A stretch of DNA of 64,000 nucleotides from assembly GCA_937959115.1 (NCBI GenBank), contig CALGAW010000025.1, positions 62,001 through 126,000 of the forward strand, written 5' to 3'. Shown piece by piece: positions 55,001-64,000 of this stretch (positions are counted from its first letter, which is position 1; each line of letters begins with the position of its first letter). A program made the translations under genes and the position numbers. This DNA comes from an uncultured Saprospiraceae bacterium (GTDB lineage: Bacteria > Bacteroidota > Bacteroidia > Chitinophagales > Saprospiraceae). The notes below the pieces were generated by a model. It searched no databases and had not been told where the DNA came from. It was given only the letters and a program-made list of their open reading frames with translations.

Positions 55001-58000
55001 TGTTTCTGGACTATGCATGGGTGTTATAACCGTAACTGTTACTGACGCAGCAGGGTGTGTAGAATCTTCATCCATAACCGTATTAAGTACCAACACTTTT
55101 GGTATCTCACAAATCGGTATTACAAACCAAATTTCTTGCCATGGAGATTGTGATGGTGCTGGATCTGTTTCCGCTACAGGCGGTCTTCCTCCATACACTT
55201 ATCAATGGGGTGACGGTACTACCACATCTACTATTTCAGGACTATGCCAAGGCGCTTATCCTGTAACAGTTGAGGATCAAAATGGCTGTAAAGAAGTAAC
55301 AGGAGTCTTTTTACTTAACCCGCCCGATTTAACAATAAGCGTTACTGTCAACAGCAACGCGGCATGCTTTGGAGAATCAAATGGGAATGCTACGGTCACA
55401 GCAAATGGAGGTGTTCCTCCATATGTATATGCTTGGAGCAATGGTGGGAATACACCAACAGTCAACAATTTACCAGCAGGACCACATTCTGTGACCGTTA
55501 CAGACGATACGGGTTGTTTTGAGACAGCCTCCTTAATGATTACAGAGCCTACCCTAATGTCTACTACAGGTAGTGCAACACCAACATCTTGTACTTCCTG
55601 TATTGGAACTGCAACACTCGTCACTACCGGGGGTGTAACACCCTACACTTATACCTGGTCAAATGGAGCAAACACCTCTTCTCTAACAGGTCTTTGTGCA
55701 GGAAACTACACAGTAACAGTAGTAGATGATAATGGATGTATTAATACTTCCTCTCTTACTGTTAGTAGTAATAATAACTTTAATGTAACTGGTGTAACTG
55801 TTAACAATAATATTTCGTGCAATGGGCTTTGCGATGGCTCTGCAACAGCAAATGCTACAGGTGGACAAATCCCTTACACCTATCAATGGGATTCAGGCCA
55901 GAATGGTCAAGTTGCGACAGGCCTATGTGCAGGAACACATGCAGTTACAATCACAGACGCTAATGGATGCTTTGGAGTCGCCTCAACAATGATTACTGAA
56001 CCAACAATCCTTACTTCATCTGTTACTGGAACATCCACTGCCTGCACTGCTTGTATTGGTTCTGCTGATCTTACAGTTATGGGAGGAGTTACTCCCTACA
56101 CCTATCAATGGTCTAATGGTGCAGCCACAGAAGATGTTTCTGGACTCTGCGAAGCTACGTATACCGTTACTGTAACTGATGACAACGGCTGTTCTAATAC
56201 ACACAGTGTCATCATTCAAAGTACAAACACATTTGGAATTTCTCAAATCGGTATTATCAATAACGTAAGTTGTAATGGTTTATGCGATGGAGTTGGTTCT
56301 GTAACCGCTACTGGCGGTCAGTCTCCTTATAATTATCAGTGGGGAGATGGTCAAACCACTTCTCTAGCAACAGGCTTGTGTTTTGGTCCGATTCCCGTTA
56401 CGGTAACCGACCAAAATGGTTGTAAAGAAGTGACAGGTGTCTTAATCACTCAACCCACACCTGTGAATTCAAGTGTGACGACAACCACGACACTGTGTTC
56501 TTCTTGTGTAGGAACAGCGGATGTTACTGTTACTGGTGGTGTCCCGCCATATATATTTAATTGGTCGGATGGTACCACATCGGAAGATGCAACAGGATTA
56601 TGTGCTGGCAACTATATCGTGACAATTACAGATAGTAACATGTGTAGCTCCACACTTGGTGTCAATATACAAAGTTCCAATACATTTGGAATTAGTCAGA
56701 TAGCAGTAGACAATAACGTAAGTTGCAACGGAGTGTGCGATGGGCAAGCGACAGTAATGGCTTCTGGCGGTACTCCACCTTATACTTATGTCTGGAGCAA
56801 TGGCGATAACACCCCATCAATCTCAGGTCTTTGTGCTGGAGCTTATACCGTCACCGTTACAGATGATAGTGGTTGCTTTGAAGTAGGAAATATTAATGTA
56901 ACAGAACCCCCATTACTCACAGTCACCTCAACAGTGAATGCCAATGTGAGTTGTAATGGATTATCCGATGGCTCAGGAACTGTAAATACAACAGGAGGAA
57001 CGCCACCTTATGTTTATACTTGGAGTAATGGAGGATCAACACCCTCAATAACAAATTTACCCGTTGGCAACTATTCTATCACCGTCACTGATAATAATGG
57101 ATGTGCAGGAATTACAGCCTTTGTCATTACTGAGCCACCATTGTTAACTGCTACAGCAACAATAGACAGCAATGTAAGCTGCAACGGACAATCAGATGGT
57201 TCTGCTACTGTAAGTACAACAGGTGGTACGCCCGCCATAAACTGTGTTTGGAGTACAGGAGCAACAACTCCTTCCGTCACAGGATTAGGCGCAGGCACCT
57301 ATACCGTCTCTTGCACTGATGCCAATGGATGTTCATCAACAGCAACCGTTACCATAACTGAGCCTACCCTACTCGGCTTAACAGTTACGAGTACAAATTT
57401 AACTTGTAATGGTGTCTGTATTGGTACCGTTACCTCAACCGTAACAGGTGGAGTTGCTCCGTATACTTATACTTGGGATTCGGGGCAGAGCAGTTCTGCA
57501 ATAACAGGATTGTGTGCAGGCACGTATAACTTAACCGTAACTGATGGCAATGGTTGCACAGAAACAGCCACCAGTACAATCACTGAGCCACTACTTTTGA
57601 CTGCTACTTCAGTTGTGAACAACAATGTTAGTTGTAATGGACTATCAGATGGTTCTGCTACCGTTACCGTAACTGGTGGATCACCTCCATTTGTTTACAC
57701 GTGGAACAACGTAGGCTCAACAGCTACCGCAACGAATTTACCAGCTGGCAACTATTCAGTAACAGTCACTGACAATAACGGATGTACTGGAATTACAGCC
57801 TTTGTCATTACTGAGCCACTATTGTTATCTGCTAATGCAACAGTAAACAACAACGTTAGTTGCAACGGTGCTGATGGCTCCGCAACAGTAACAACAACTG
57901 GTGGAACGCCTGCAATAAGCTGCATTTGGAGCAATGGAGCAACAACTGCTACCGTCACTGGATTGAGTGGAGGAACCTATACCGTCTCCTGTACTGATGC

Positions 58001-61000
58001 AAATGGATGTTCGTCCACAGCAACTGTTACCATCACAGAAGCACCGCCTCTTAGCCTTACTGTATCAAGTACGAATTTAACTTGTAATGCTGTTTGTATT
58101 GGAACCGCAACTACTACAGTAACTGGTGGAGTTACTCCTTATACGTACACATGGGATAATGGTCAAACTACACCAGATCAGACTGGCTTATGCGCAGGTA
58201 ATTATAATTTGACCTTGACTGATGCCAATGGTTGTGCTGAAACAGCTTCTGTTACAATAACAGAACCGCCGCTTTTAAGTGTCAACTCAGTCGTAAATAA
58301 TGATGTAAGTTGTAATGGATTGTCAGATGGTTCTGCTACCGTTACTGCAACAGGAGGAACACCGCCCTATGTTTATACATGGAGTAATGGAGGATCTACT
58401 CCTGCTATAACTAATTTACCTGCTGGTAATTATTCAATCACAGTGTCAGATAATAATGGATGTACTGAAATCACTTCCTTTATTATTACTCAGCCCCCTA
58501 TGTTGTCCGCTACTGCCGTTGTAAACAACAATGTTAGCTGCAATGGCGCTGTGGACGGTTCTGCTACAGTAACAACGACTGGAGGAACTCCTCCTATAAA
58601 CTGTATTTGGAGTTCTGGGGCTACAACCGCGACGGCAACTGGCTTAAGTGGTGGCACCTATACCGTTTCTTGTACCGACGCCAATGGATGTTCTTCAACA
58701 GCAACTGTTACAATCACTGAACCAACACTTCTAAGTTTGACAGTTACTAGTACAAATATTATATGCAGTGCAGTTTGTATTGGTACTGCGACAACTTCTG
58801 TTACTGGTGGAGTTACACCTTACTCCTATACTTGGAGTAATGGACAAACAACTCCAAACCAAACTGGATTATGTGCTGGTGCTTACTCCTTGACTGTTAC
58901 TGATTCCAATGGCTGTTCTGAAACCGCTTCAGTGACAATAACAGAACCGCCACTTTTAACCGTGACTCCTGCAGTAAATAATAATGTTAGTTGTAATGGA
59001 TTGTCAGATGGTTCTGCTACCGTTACTGCAACAGGAGGAACACCGCCCTATGTTTATACATGGAATAATGGAGGATCTACTCCTGTTATAACTAATTTAC
59101 CAGCTGGCAATTACGATATAACTGTAACGGACGATAATGGATGTGTACAAACAACCACATTACAAATCACTCAGCCAACAACATTTGGAGTGACCATTAC
59201 TAGTCAAAATGTTGATTGTAACGCAGCCTGTAATGGTTCGGCAACGATTTCAACAACTGGAGGAGTTTCACCATATACATATCAATGGTCTGATGGTCAA
59301 ATTACACAAACTGCTACAGGATTATGTGCTGGATTCGTAAATGTTACCGTGACTGATTCTAATGGATGTGTTAATTTGAGTGGCGCACTTATTACAGAAC
59401 CGCCCGCCTTCAATATCAATTTGAATACTCAAAACGTACTGTGTAGTGGAGACTGTGATGGAGAAGTAGCCGTAGCTATTTCTGGAGGAACACCTCCATA
59501 TACCTATCAATGGTCTGATGGTCAGAGTACCCAAACTGCAACAGGGCTGTGCGCTGGATTTATTAGTTTAACGATCACAGATGATAACGGTTGTATAAAT
59601 CAAAATGGTGCCGTAATTACGGAAAATTCTATTCTTATTGTTTCAGCAGCTGTGGACTCAGACGTACTTTGTAATGGACAGTCTAATGGTAGCGCAGCAG
59701 TAACTCATACTGGTGGAGTCTCTCCCTATACTTACGAATGGTCAAATGGAGCAACAACCTCTAATGTCACTGATCTAGGAGTAGGATATTACGTTGTTAC
59801 AGTCACCGACAATTTTGGGTGTACTACAACAGATGATATTCAAATTAATGAACCATCTCCAGTTGCAATAACAGTCTTTATTGACAAAGGCGTCTCCTGT
59901 AATGGTGATAGCAACGGTCAAGCGGCAGTGCTTCCTTCTGGTGGTACTTCACCTTACGTATATATTTGGTCGAATGGAGAGACTATTGGAACCGTCACCA
60001 ATCTTGACGTAGGATTTCATTTTGTAACAGTAACGGATGATAACGGATGTAGTATTACTGGATCAGTTAACATGTCAGAACCAGACCTCTTGGTAACAGC
60101 AATAACTGGTACGGATCTCCTTTGCTTTGGAACTAGCGCTGGAGACGCTACAATCTCAGCAACAGGAGGAGTTATGCCATACTTGTATGACTGGAACACT
60201 GGAGCAACTACTACGACTATTACGGGACTCTCGGAAGGAACATTTATGGTAACTGTTACAGATGCAAATAATTGTTCATCTACTCAGATGATTACGCTTT
60301 CAGAACCTCCTGCCTTAGAAATAGATTCTATGAATAGTGGACCTTTAGTCTGCTTTGGGAATACAGATGGAACAATTACTTTTTCTCTATCTGGTGGAAC
60401 ACCTCCTTACCTTTATAACTGGTCGAATGGTGCTCCTTCAACCCCTATGGCTACAGGTCTAAGTTCTGGGACTTATACGATTACCGTTACGGATGATAAT
60501 GGTTGTATAATTACAGCAAGTGAAACAATCACAGAACCAGGACAGCTGGCAGTAAGCTCTACAACAACAGATATCTCTTGTAATGGCTTGTGTGATGGCA
60601 CAGCAACCGTAAGTGTCTCAGGGGGAACCCCAGCATTTAACTTTGTGTGGTCAGCCAGTGCCAACGGTCAAACAACAATGACAGCAACAGGTTTGTGTGT
60701 GGGATCGCATACCGTGACCATTACGGATGCCAATAGTTGTACAACGATACATACTGTAGTTGTTAGTCAGCCTACTTTAGTTACCGCTTCCGCTGTAATT
60801 GTTAGTGGTGTTACTTGCTTTGGTGGCTCGGATGGTTCTGCAACTGCCTCTGGACAAGGAGGAATTAGCCCTTATACATTTTTATGGGATAATGCTGAAA
60901 CCACTGCTACTGCTACAGGATTAACAGCAGGACCACATTTAATAACGGTAACTGATTCGAATGGATGTACTGCATCTACTTCAGTGATCATTACTGAACC

Positions 61001-63614
61001 GAGTCTGCTTTCAGTTATTGGAAACGGCATTGACGCCTCTTGTTTTGGAAGTAGTGATGGATCGGCTTCTGCTGCTGCAACTGGTGGTACACCTGGCTAC
61101 CAATACACTTGGAATACAGGTCAAACAGGAACAACAATAAACAATTTACCTGCTGGTACTTATACTGTTATGGTAACAGATGCAAATCTTTGCACCGCTG
61201 TAACTTCAGTTACAGTAGGACAGCCTGGAGCATTTTCAGCTACAGCTATTGGTACAGCATTAACTTGTTTTGGAGATACAAATGGTTCTATTACAACAAC
61301 TATTAATGGAGGAATTCCACCGTTTGTATTCCTTTGGACAGGTAACGCAAATCCAGTTCAAAACCCAACAGGACTGAGTGCAGGAACCTATACAGTAACG
61401 ATAACAGACGATAACGGATGTAAAGCAACTGCAAGTGCAACGATCACTCAACCGACTCAAATAGGTGCTTCAGATACAACTGTTGATGTGCTTTGTGCAG
61501 GCGCTTGTGATGGTTCTGCAACTGTTTCAGCAACAGGTGGCGCTGGAGGGTATACTTACTTATGGTCTTCTACAGCAGGAAGTCAAACTACAGTTACGGC
61601 AATAAACCTCTGCGCAGGAACACACTTTGTAACGGTAACGGATGCAGTTGGATGCAGTATTATCCACACCGTAGTTATAAACCAACCTTCTTTCCTTACA
61701 GCGAATACCACTGCAATTTCACCAGCGGTTTGCTTTGGCGATGCCAATGGCTCAGCTACAGTTACTGCGGGGGGAGGAACCAATCCCTATACGTTTGAGT
61801 GGGACAGTGGAGAAACAACGACAATAGCAACAATGCTGAATGGAGGTGTTCATTATGTTACTGTAACGGACGACAATGGATGTTCAACAACAGCAAATGT
61901 ACTCATCGGACAACCTTCAGCAATGTCTATGCAAGTTACTGGAACTGATGTTACTTGTTTTGGTTTGAGTGATGGTACTGCTACAGCTGTTGCTTTTGGA
62001 GGAAACGGCTCCTATACTTATAGTTGGAGTACTGGTGCATCTGGCCCAACTGTCATTCTACTACCAACTGGTACACACATAGTAACAGCAACAGACAGTC
62101 AAGGCTGTACTGTACTAGGAAGTATTGTAATCAATCAACCAAGTCAGATATCTGCCGTAGTCACGGGTCAAGATGTCAGTTGTAACGGTGGAGTTGATGG
62201 TAGTGCCACAGTGACTCCTCTGGGCGGAAATCCTCCATTCACCTACTTATGGGATAACGGTGAAATCACGAATCCAGCAATTGGATTAACTGCAGGTCCA
62301 CATACCGTTGTAATTACAGACATCAGTGGCTGTAACATCACTGAAACTGTTACTATTGGGGCGCCGACGGCCTTATCCGTAAGTGTGATGACTGTCACTC
62401 CAATTTGTTTTGGATCTAATGATGGAAGCGCTACTGTAACACTTACAGGTGGTACGCCGCCATATGCATACAGTTGGGGAACTACTCCAATACAAACTGG
62501 GCAAACGGCCACTGGACTTGTAGGAGGAATTTATGTGCTCAATGTATCTGATGCGAATGGATGTCAAATCAACAATATCAACGTTACAGTTGACGATGCT
62601 CCAGTTGCTTTAGACTTAACAATTACTTCTATTGACGCATCTTGCAATGGTAGTCAAGATGGTTCTATGACTGTTGTGACTACAGGGGGGACGGCTAGTT
62701 ACACTTATGTTTGGAGTGATGGAACTACTGGTCAAACTGCTTATAACCTTGCAGCTGGTGGATATGGAGTGACGGTTACCGATGCAAATGGATGTATGTC
62801 TACTGCAGCAGGAACCATAAATCATCCAGATGAAATTATTCCTGATTTTGTTACGGAGGGAACGATTTGCTTTGGTGAACTCAATGGTAGTATTACAATA
62901 ATTGATTCCGCAATAGTAGGTGGAGTTGGTCCTTATATGTATTCAATTGATGGGATCACCTACGTGCCTAGTGACTTCTTTGGAGGTTTAGGCGCTGGAA
63001 ACTATACTGTTTATGTTCAGGATGCAAATGGCTGTGTTGTCACTGCTTCTACCTATGTAGCTGATCCTCCAGAACTAGAGGTTAACCTTGGTCCTGATAT
63101 CTTGATCACAATGGGTGATAGTGCTCAACTATGGGTTCAAGTCGCTCCTGATACGCTTGGTGTCACCTTTGAATGGTCACCTGATGTTGCTATCAGCTGT
63201 TTAGACTGTCAGACACCAGTTGTTGATCCATTAGAAACAACCTTATATCAGGTCATGGTAACAGATACGTTGACAGGTTGTACAGCAACAGATGATATCC
63301 TTGTGACAGTTGATAAGGACAGAAATGTATTTATCCCGAACGTATTTAGTCCAAATGGTGATAATACAAACGACATCTTCATGATCTATTCAGATGGTGG
63401 AGTTGGAACCATTCGAACCTTCAACATTTATGACAGATGGGGTGAGCAAGTATTTGCAGCTAGTAATATCCAACCAAACAATCCTACCTTAGGATGGGAT
63501 GGACGATTTAAGAATCAACGAATGGACGGTGCTGTATTCATTTACTATGCTGTCGTAGAATTTGTCGATGGAGAGGTTGTTGAATACAAGGGTGACGTTA
63601 CACTCGTCAGATAG
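52065..63614 (+). CDS. Giant SprB-repeat surface protein with two beta-propellers and a type B type IX secretion domain
   Basis: 3849 residues with a signal peptide (MKHVSILILGVVFPLLLFAQ). Order: a first WD40/PD40-like propeller (about 22-385; GNIWYFGEKAGLDFN, AFSPDESKVYFTADG); a lone SprB module (about 387-460); a second propeller of seven YGGS/DGGY blades (about 463-860); an array of 37 SprB-type modules of about 75 residues (about 861-3668; SCNGxxDGSA, GGxxPYxYxWSNG, VTVTDxNGC); an Ig/PKD-like domain; and a CHU_C domain from about residue 3755 (NVFIPNVFSPNGDNTNDIF ... TFNIYDRWGEQVF, GWDGRFKNQ). SprB of Flavobacterium is a mobile gliding adhesin; a similar surface role is inferred. Followed by a strong terminator. 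Confidence 0.95.
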   Translation: MKHVSILILGVVFPLLLFAQNQGNIWYFGEKAGLDFNAGSPVPILDGQTYLKDGHNEGCSAISDEEGNLIMYSNGEVIWNKNHQIMPNGSGLLSHYSSSQAALILPKPGDSRYYYVFTVDGFYQNNLQYGFRYSIVDMTLDNGNGNVVASEKNILLSDTMTEKLTAVRHANGRDYWIITHKYWSDEFIAFQLSCNGIVNQVTTAIGSNHEDTNSPNSTAAAIGHIAASPSGNRIGICFGNTNPSKAEIFDFDKATGVVSNWIPLPDMPSFYGVAFSPDESKVYFTADGLGGKELLQFDLNAGTPSDIANSSTTIASPNNILGLQLGPDNKIYSTYYNENYLGVINFPNELGTSCDFVSNGVNLFGRNGSYALPGFVAGYDYKEIENFDLTYNINHPACGEATGEIMVNANGGSPNYSYVWNNGQSGNTVAGLTPGSYRVSTTDDVGCKQVNDLIVSFENNPEIEWGSPIGGSSSDFLRDIIPTNDGGYIGVGETESNDGDVLPNAPNGKDFWVVKFDAAGTIVWQKVYGGSQQDYAYTVLQLKNGDYLVGGKSASSDGDINSTANGNLDYWVIRLDNVGNIIWENLYGGSSEEVLYDMEITPEGNLIIAGASASNDGDVTNGHGGDDYWIVKIDPDNGNLLWEKTFGGSLSEECNAIKLTEDGGYIALGWSNSTDGDVSSSNGVEDFWALKLDQNGNLEWEATYGGSQSDYGEDAVLTADGGYIFVGCSNSSDGNVPGNFGQMDYLAIKVGANGNVQWSKNYGGAQYDECRRIVTTCGGEFVLGGTSYSNAPNGSSDYWVLRIDAAGNQIWEISAGYTNDERLSSIVPTSDGGYILGGYSFSATNNFDFYPAKINATPDLNMSCSSVFGSSDVVIASTGGLPNYMINWEDANGNTGVFANGDGTDTLTNLNTGTYNVSVTDLNGCVETCIFNLGSCPITINTNVTPTACISCIGSIDLTPSGGVAPYSFNWSNGDVTEDVSGLCMGVITVTVTDAAGCVESSSITVLSTNTFGISQIGITNQISCHGDCDGAGSVSATGGLPPYTYQWGDGTTTSTISGLCQGAYPVTVEDQNGCKEVTGVFLLNPPDLTISVTVNSNAACFGESNGNATVTANGGVPPYVYAWSNGGNTPTVNNLPAGPHSVTVTDDTGCFETASLMITEPTLMSTTGSATPTSCTSCIGTATLVTTGGVTPYTYTWSNGANTSSLTGLCAGNYTVTVVDDNGCINTSSLTVSSNNNFNVTGVTVNNNISCNGLCDGSATANATGGQIPYTYQWDSGQNGQVATGLCAGTHAVTITDANGCFGVASTMITEPTILTSSVTGTSTACTACIGSADLTVMGGVTPYTYQWSNGAATEDVSGLCEATYTVTVTDDNGCSNTHSVIIQSTNTFGISQIGIINNVSCNGLCDGVGSVTATGGQSPYNYQWGDGQTTSLATGLCFGPIPVTVTDQNGCKEVTGVLITQPTPVNSSVTTTTTLCSSCVGTADVTVTGGVPPYIFNWSDGTTSEDATGLCAGNYIVTITDSNMCSSTLGVNIQSSNTFGISQIAVDNNVSCNGVCDGQATVMASGGTPPYTYVWSNGDNTPSISGLCAGAYTVTVTDDSGCFEVGNINVTEPPLLTVTSTVNANVSCNGLSDGSGTVNTTGGTPPYVYTWSNGGSTPSITNLPVGNYSITVTDNNGCAGITAFVITEPPLLTATATIDSNVSCNGQSDGSATVSTTGGTPAINCVWSTGATTPSVTGLGAGTYTVSCTDANGCSSTATVTITEPTLLGLTVTSTNLTCNGVCIGTVTSTVTGGVAPYTYTWDSGQSSSAITGLCAGTYNLTVTDGNGCTETATSTITEPLLLTATSVVNNNVSCNGLSDGSATVTVTGGSPPFVYTWNNVGSTATATNLPAGNYSVTVTDNNGCTGITAFVITEPLLLSANATVNNNVSCNGADGSATVTTTGGTPAISCIWSNGATTATVTGLSGGTYTVSCTDANGCSSTATVTITEAPPLSLTVSSTNLTCNAVCIGTATTTVTGGVTPYTYTWDNGQTTPDQTGLCAGNYNLTLTDANGCAETASVTITEPPLLSVNSVVNNDVSCNGLSDGSATVTATGGTPPYVYTWSNGGSTPAITNLPAGNYSITVSDNNGCTEITSFIITQPPMLSATAVVNNNVSCNGAVDGSATVTTTGGTPPINCIWSSGATTATATGLSGGTYTVSCTDANGCSSTATVTITEPTLLSLTVTSTNIICSAVCIGTATTSVTGGVTPYSYTWSNGQTTPNQTGLCAGAYSLTVTDSNGCSETASVTITEPPLLTVTPAVNNNVSCNGLSDGSATVTATGGTPPYVYTWNNGGSTPVITNLPAGNYDITVTDDNGCVQTTTLQITQPTTFGVTITSQNVDCNAACNGSATISTTGGVSPYTYQWSDGQITQTATGLCAGFVNVTVTDSNGCVNLSGALITEPPAFNINLNTQNVLCSGDCDGEVAVAISGGTPPYTYQWSDGQSTQTATGLCAGFISLTITDDNGCINQNGAVITENSILIVSAAVDSDVLCNGQSNGSAAVTHTGGVSPYTYEWSNGATTSNVTDLGVGYYVVTVTDNFGCTTTDDIQINEPSPVAITVFIDKGVSCNGDSNGQAAVLPSGGTSPYVYIWSNGETIGTVTNLDVGFHFVTVTDDNGCSITGSVNMSEPDLLVTAITGTDLLCFGTSAGDATISATGGVMPYLYDWNTGATTTTITGLSEGTFMVTVTDANNCSSTQMITLSEPPALEIDSMNSGPLVCFGNTDGTITFSLSGGTPPYLYNWSNGAPSTPMATGLSSGTYTITVTDDNGCIITASETITEPGQLAVSSTTTDISCNGLCDGTATVSVSGGTPAFNFVWSASANGQTTMTATGLCVGSHTVTITDANSCTTIHTVVVSQPTLVTASAVIVSGVTCFGGSDGSATASGQGGISPYTFLWDNAETTATATGLTAGPHLITVTDSNGCTASTSVIITEPSLLSVIGNGIDASCFGSSDGSASAAATGGTPGYQYTWNTGQTGTTINNLPAGTYTVMVTDANLCTAVTSVTVGQPGAFSATAIGTALTCFGDTNGSITTTINGGIPPFVFLWTGNANPVQNPTGLSAGTYTVTITDDNGCKATASATITQPTQIGASDTTVDVLCAGACDGSATVSATGGAGGYTYLWSSTAGSQTTVTAINLCAGTHFVTVTDAVGCSIIHTVVINQPSFLTANTTAISPAVCFGDANGSATVTAGGGTNPYTFEWDSGETTTIATMLNGGVHYVTVTDDNGCSTTANVLIGQPSAMSMQVTGTDVTCFGLSDGTATAVAFGGNGSYTYSWSTGASGPTVILLPTGTHIVTATDSQGCTVLGSIVINQPSQISAVVTGQDVSCNGGVDGSATVTPLGGNPPFTYLWDNGEITNPAIGLTAGPHTVVITDISGCNITETVTIGAPTALSVSVMTVTPICFGSNDGSATVTLTGGTPPYAYSWGTTPIQTGQTATGLVGGIYVLNVSDANGCQINNINVTVDDAPVALDLTITSIDASCNGSQDGSMTVVTTGGTASYTYVWSDGTTGQTAYNLAAGGYGVTVTDANGCMSTAAGTINHPDEIIPDFVTEGTICFGELNGSITIIDSAIVGGVGPYMYSIDGITYVPSDFFGGLGAGNYTVYVQDANGCVVTASTYVADPPELEVNLGPDILITMGDSAQLWVQVAPDTLGVTFEWSPDVAISCLDCQTPVVDPLETTLYQVMVTDTLTGCTATDDILVTVDKDRNVFIPNVFSPNGDNTNDIFMIYSDGGVGTIRTFNIYDRWGEQVFAASNIQPNNPTLGWDGRFKNQRMDGAVFIYYAVVEFVDGEVVEYKGDVTLVR
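54648..63069 (+). repeat. Array of 37 SprB-type modules (about 225 bp each)
   Basis: Thirty-seven successive modules can be counted, each ending in a TEPP/TQPT-type linker. Modules 2-10 alternate between a type with CxxCIG and one that begins FGISQI or FNVTG. Modules 11-20 are ordered A-B-C, A-B-C, A-B-C, A with a period of 678-681 bp. Modules 21-37 are more divergent single copies. Confidence 0.9.
56913..59180 (+). repeat. A-B-C super-repeat of about 680 bp within the SprB array
   Basis: A-type modules begin at 56913, 57594, 58272 and 58953, giving periods of 681, 678 and 681 bases. The A copies at 58308-58418 and 58989-59099 differ at only two of about 111 bases and share 76 consecutive identical bases, pointing to recent duplication or gene conversion. 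Confidence 0.9.
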
Positions 63615-64000
63615 ATAAACGGCTCTTAGAGTTAAGATAAAAGGCATTACCGGGTAATTTGGTAATGCCTTTTATCTTTTAAGCAGGAATCTGCACTGTT
63701 GTTTCTTATTATTAGACCATCAGCGTCTGCTGGTTGTAAATTAATACCCAAGGGTAATGCTAGGATCTTGAACGCTTATAGCGTTAGCACTATTACTAGC
63801 TTAACATGATGGAGATGATTGCACTCTTGCTAGCTCTATCGTACGTTTAGGCGCTTGACTTTATATAACAGTTTGCTGAAGGCAAGCAATCTAGACACCT
63901 TGAACCCGCTTGCTATTTATAACAGCGTACATCCATTTTCTATTTCCCTACCACAGTCAAACTAAAATTAATTCATTGCGCCTGCCCTGGATAGAAGCGG
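63615..64000. other. 3' flank of the giant gene to window end
   Basis: Apart from the terminator at 63636-63680 and a small perfect hairpin AACGCT-TAT-AGCGTT at 63771-63785, no gene or RNA is recognised. Confidence 0.5.
63636..63680 (+). terminator. Rho-independent terminator of the giant SprB gene
   Basis: A perfect 16-bp stem, GATAAAAGGCATTACC with GGTAATGCCTTTTATC, encloses a 9-base loop and is followed by TTTT, 21 bases past the stop. Confidence 0.92.

Overview
The window looks like a chromosomal segment of a gliding-type Bacteroidota, most likely a Saprospira/Lewinella-like lineage (inference from gene content, no 16S present). Supporting signs are two giant secreted proteins with SprB-type repeats, one ending in a type B (CHU_C / gliding-associated) type IX secretion domain; a TonB receptor/DUF4249 lipoprotein pair; promoters of the Bacteroidota TTTG...TAnnTTTG type; weak or absent Shine-Dalgarno sequences; and an AT-rich composition. 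I see no rRNA, tRNA, CRISPR array or intact insertion sequence.

Layout. 0-3.3 kb (minus): cytochrome c maturation genes ccmE and ccmF, then the start of a Rossmann/DUF2520 gene. 3.3-6.3 kb (plus): ftsE-like ATPase and dnaK, the latter behind a sigma-54-like promoter. 6.4-10.8 kb (plus): a secreted protein with five cysteine-paired modules and an OmpA-like end, a small membrane coiled-coil protein, a degenerate FabD-like acyltransferase and a Coq4-like protein. 10.9-17.4 kb: typA, a penicillin-acylase-type hydrolase, a yeast-type cytosine deaminase and a two-component system. 17.7-25.2 kb (minus): a 2469-residue secreted protein with PPC-like repeats, a P-domain, four SprB repeats and 18 cysteine-rich calcium-type repeats. 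25.7-35 kb: a propeller protein, XdhC, a lipoprotein, csaA, an alpha-galactosidase / GH3 hexosaminidase pair, moaE and moaD, and two orphan small genes. 35-44 kb: ridA, mscL, a phytanoyl-CoA-type dioxygenase, a duplicated TerB-like protein, an outer-membrane barrel, an UPF0314 membrane protein, a UbiA-like protein, an M42 peptidase and a Tat-type berberine-bridge flavoprotein. 44-52 kb: an ECF sigma factor divergent from a thioredoxin-like/YceI fusion, DUF4249 plus TonB receptor, uridine kinase divergent from a CNT nucleoside transporter, and a decayed Na+/H+ antiporter. 52-63.6 kb (plus): a 3849-residue surface protein with two beta-propellers, 38 SprB-type modules and a type B secretion domain.

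How it fits together. Several genes serve pyrimidine salvage (cytosine deaminase, uridine kinase, nucleoside transporter), though they are not one operon. XdhC, MoaE and MoaD point to molybdenum-cofactor enzymes encoded elsewhere. Alpha-galactosidase and hexosaminidase are translated as an operon that runs into moaE. The two giant proteins are probably surface adhesins or matrix proteins exported by the type IX system; their repeat organisation (cysteine covariation, A-B-C super-repeats, an 18-fold cysteine-rich repeat) is the most striking content here. The FabD-like/Coq4-like pair and the five-module OmpA-like protein are the best candidates for undescribed functions.
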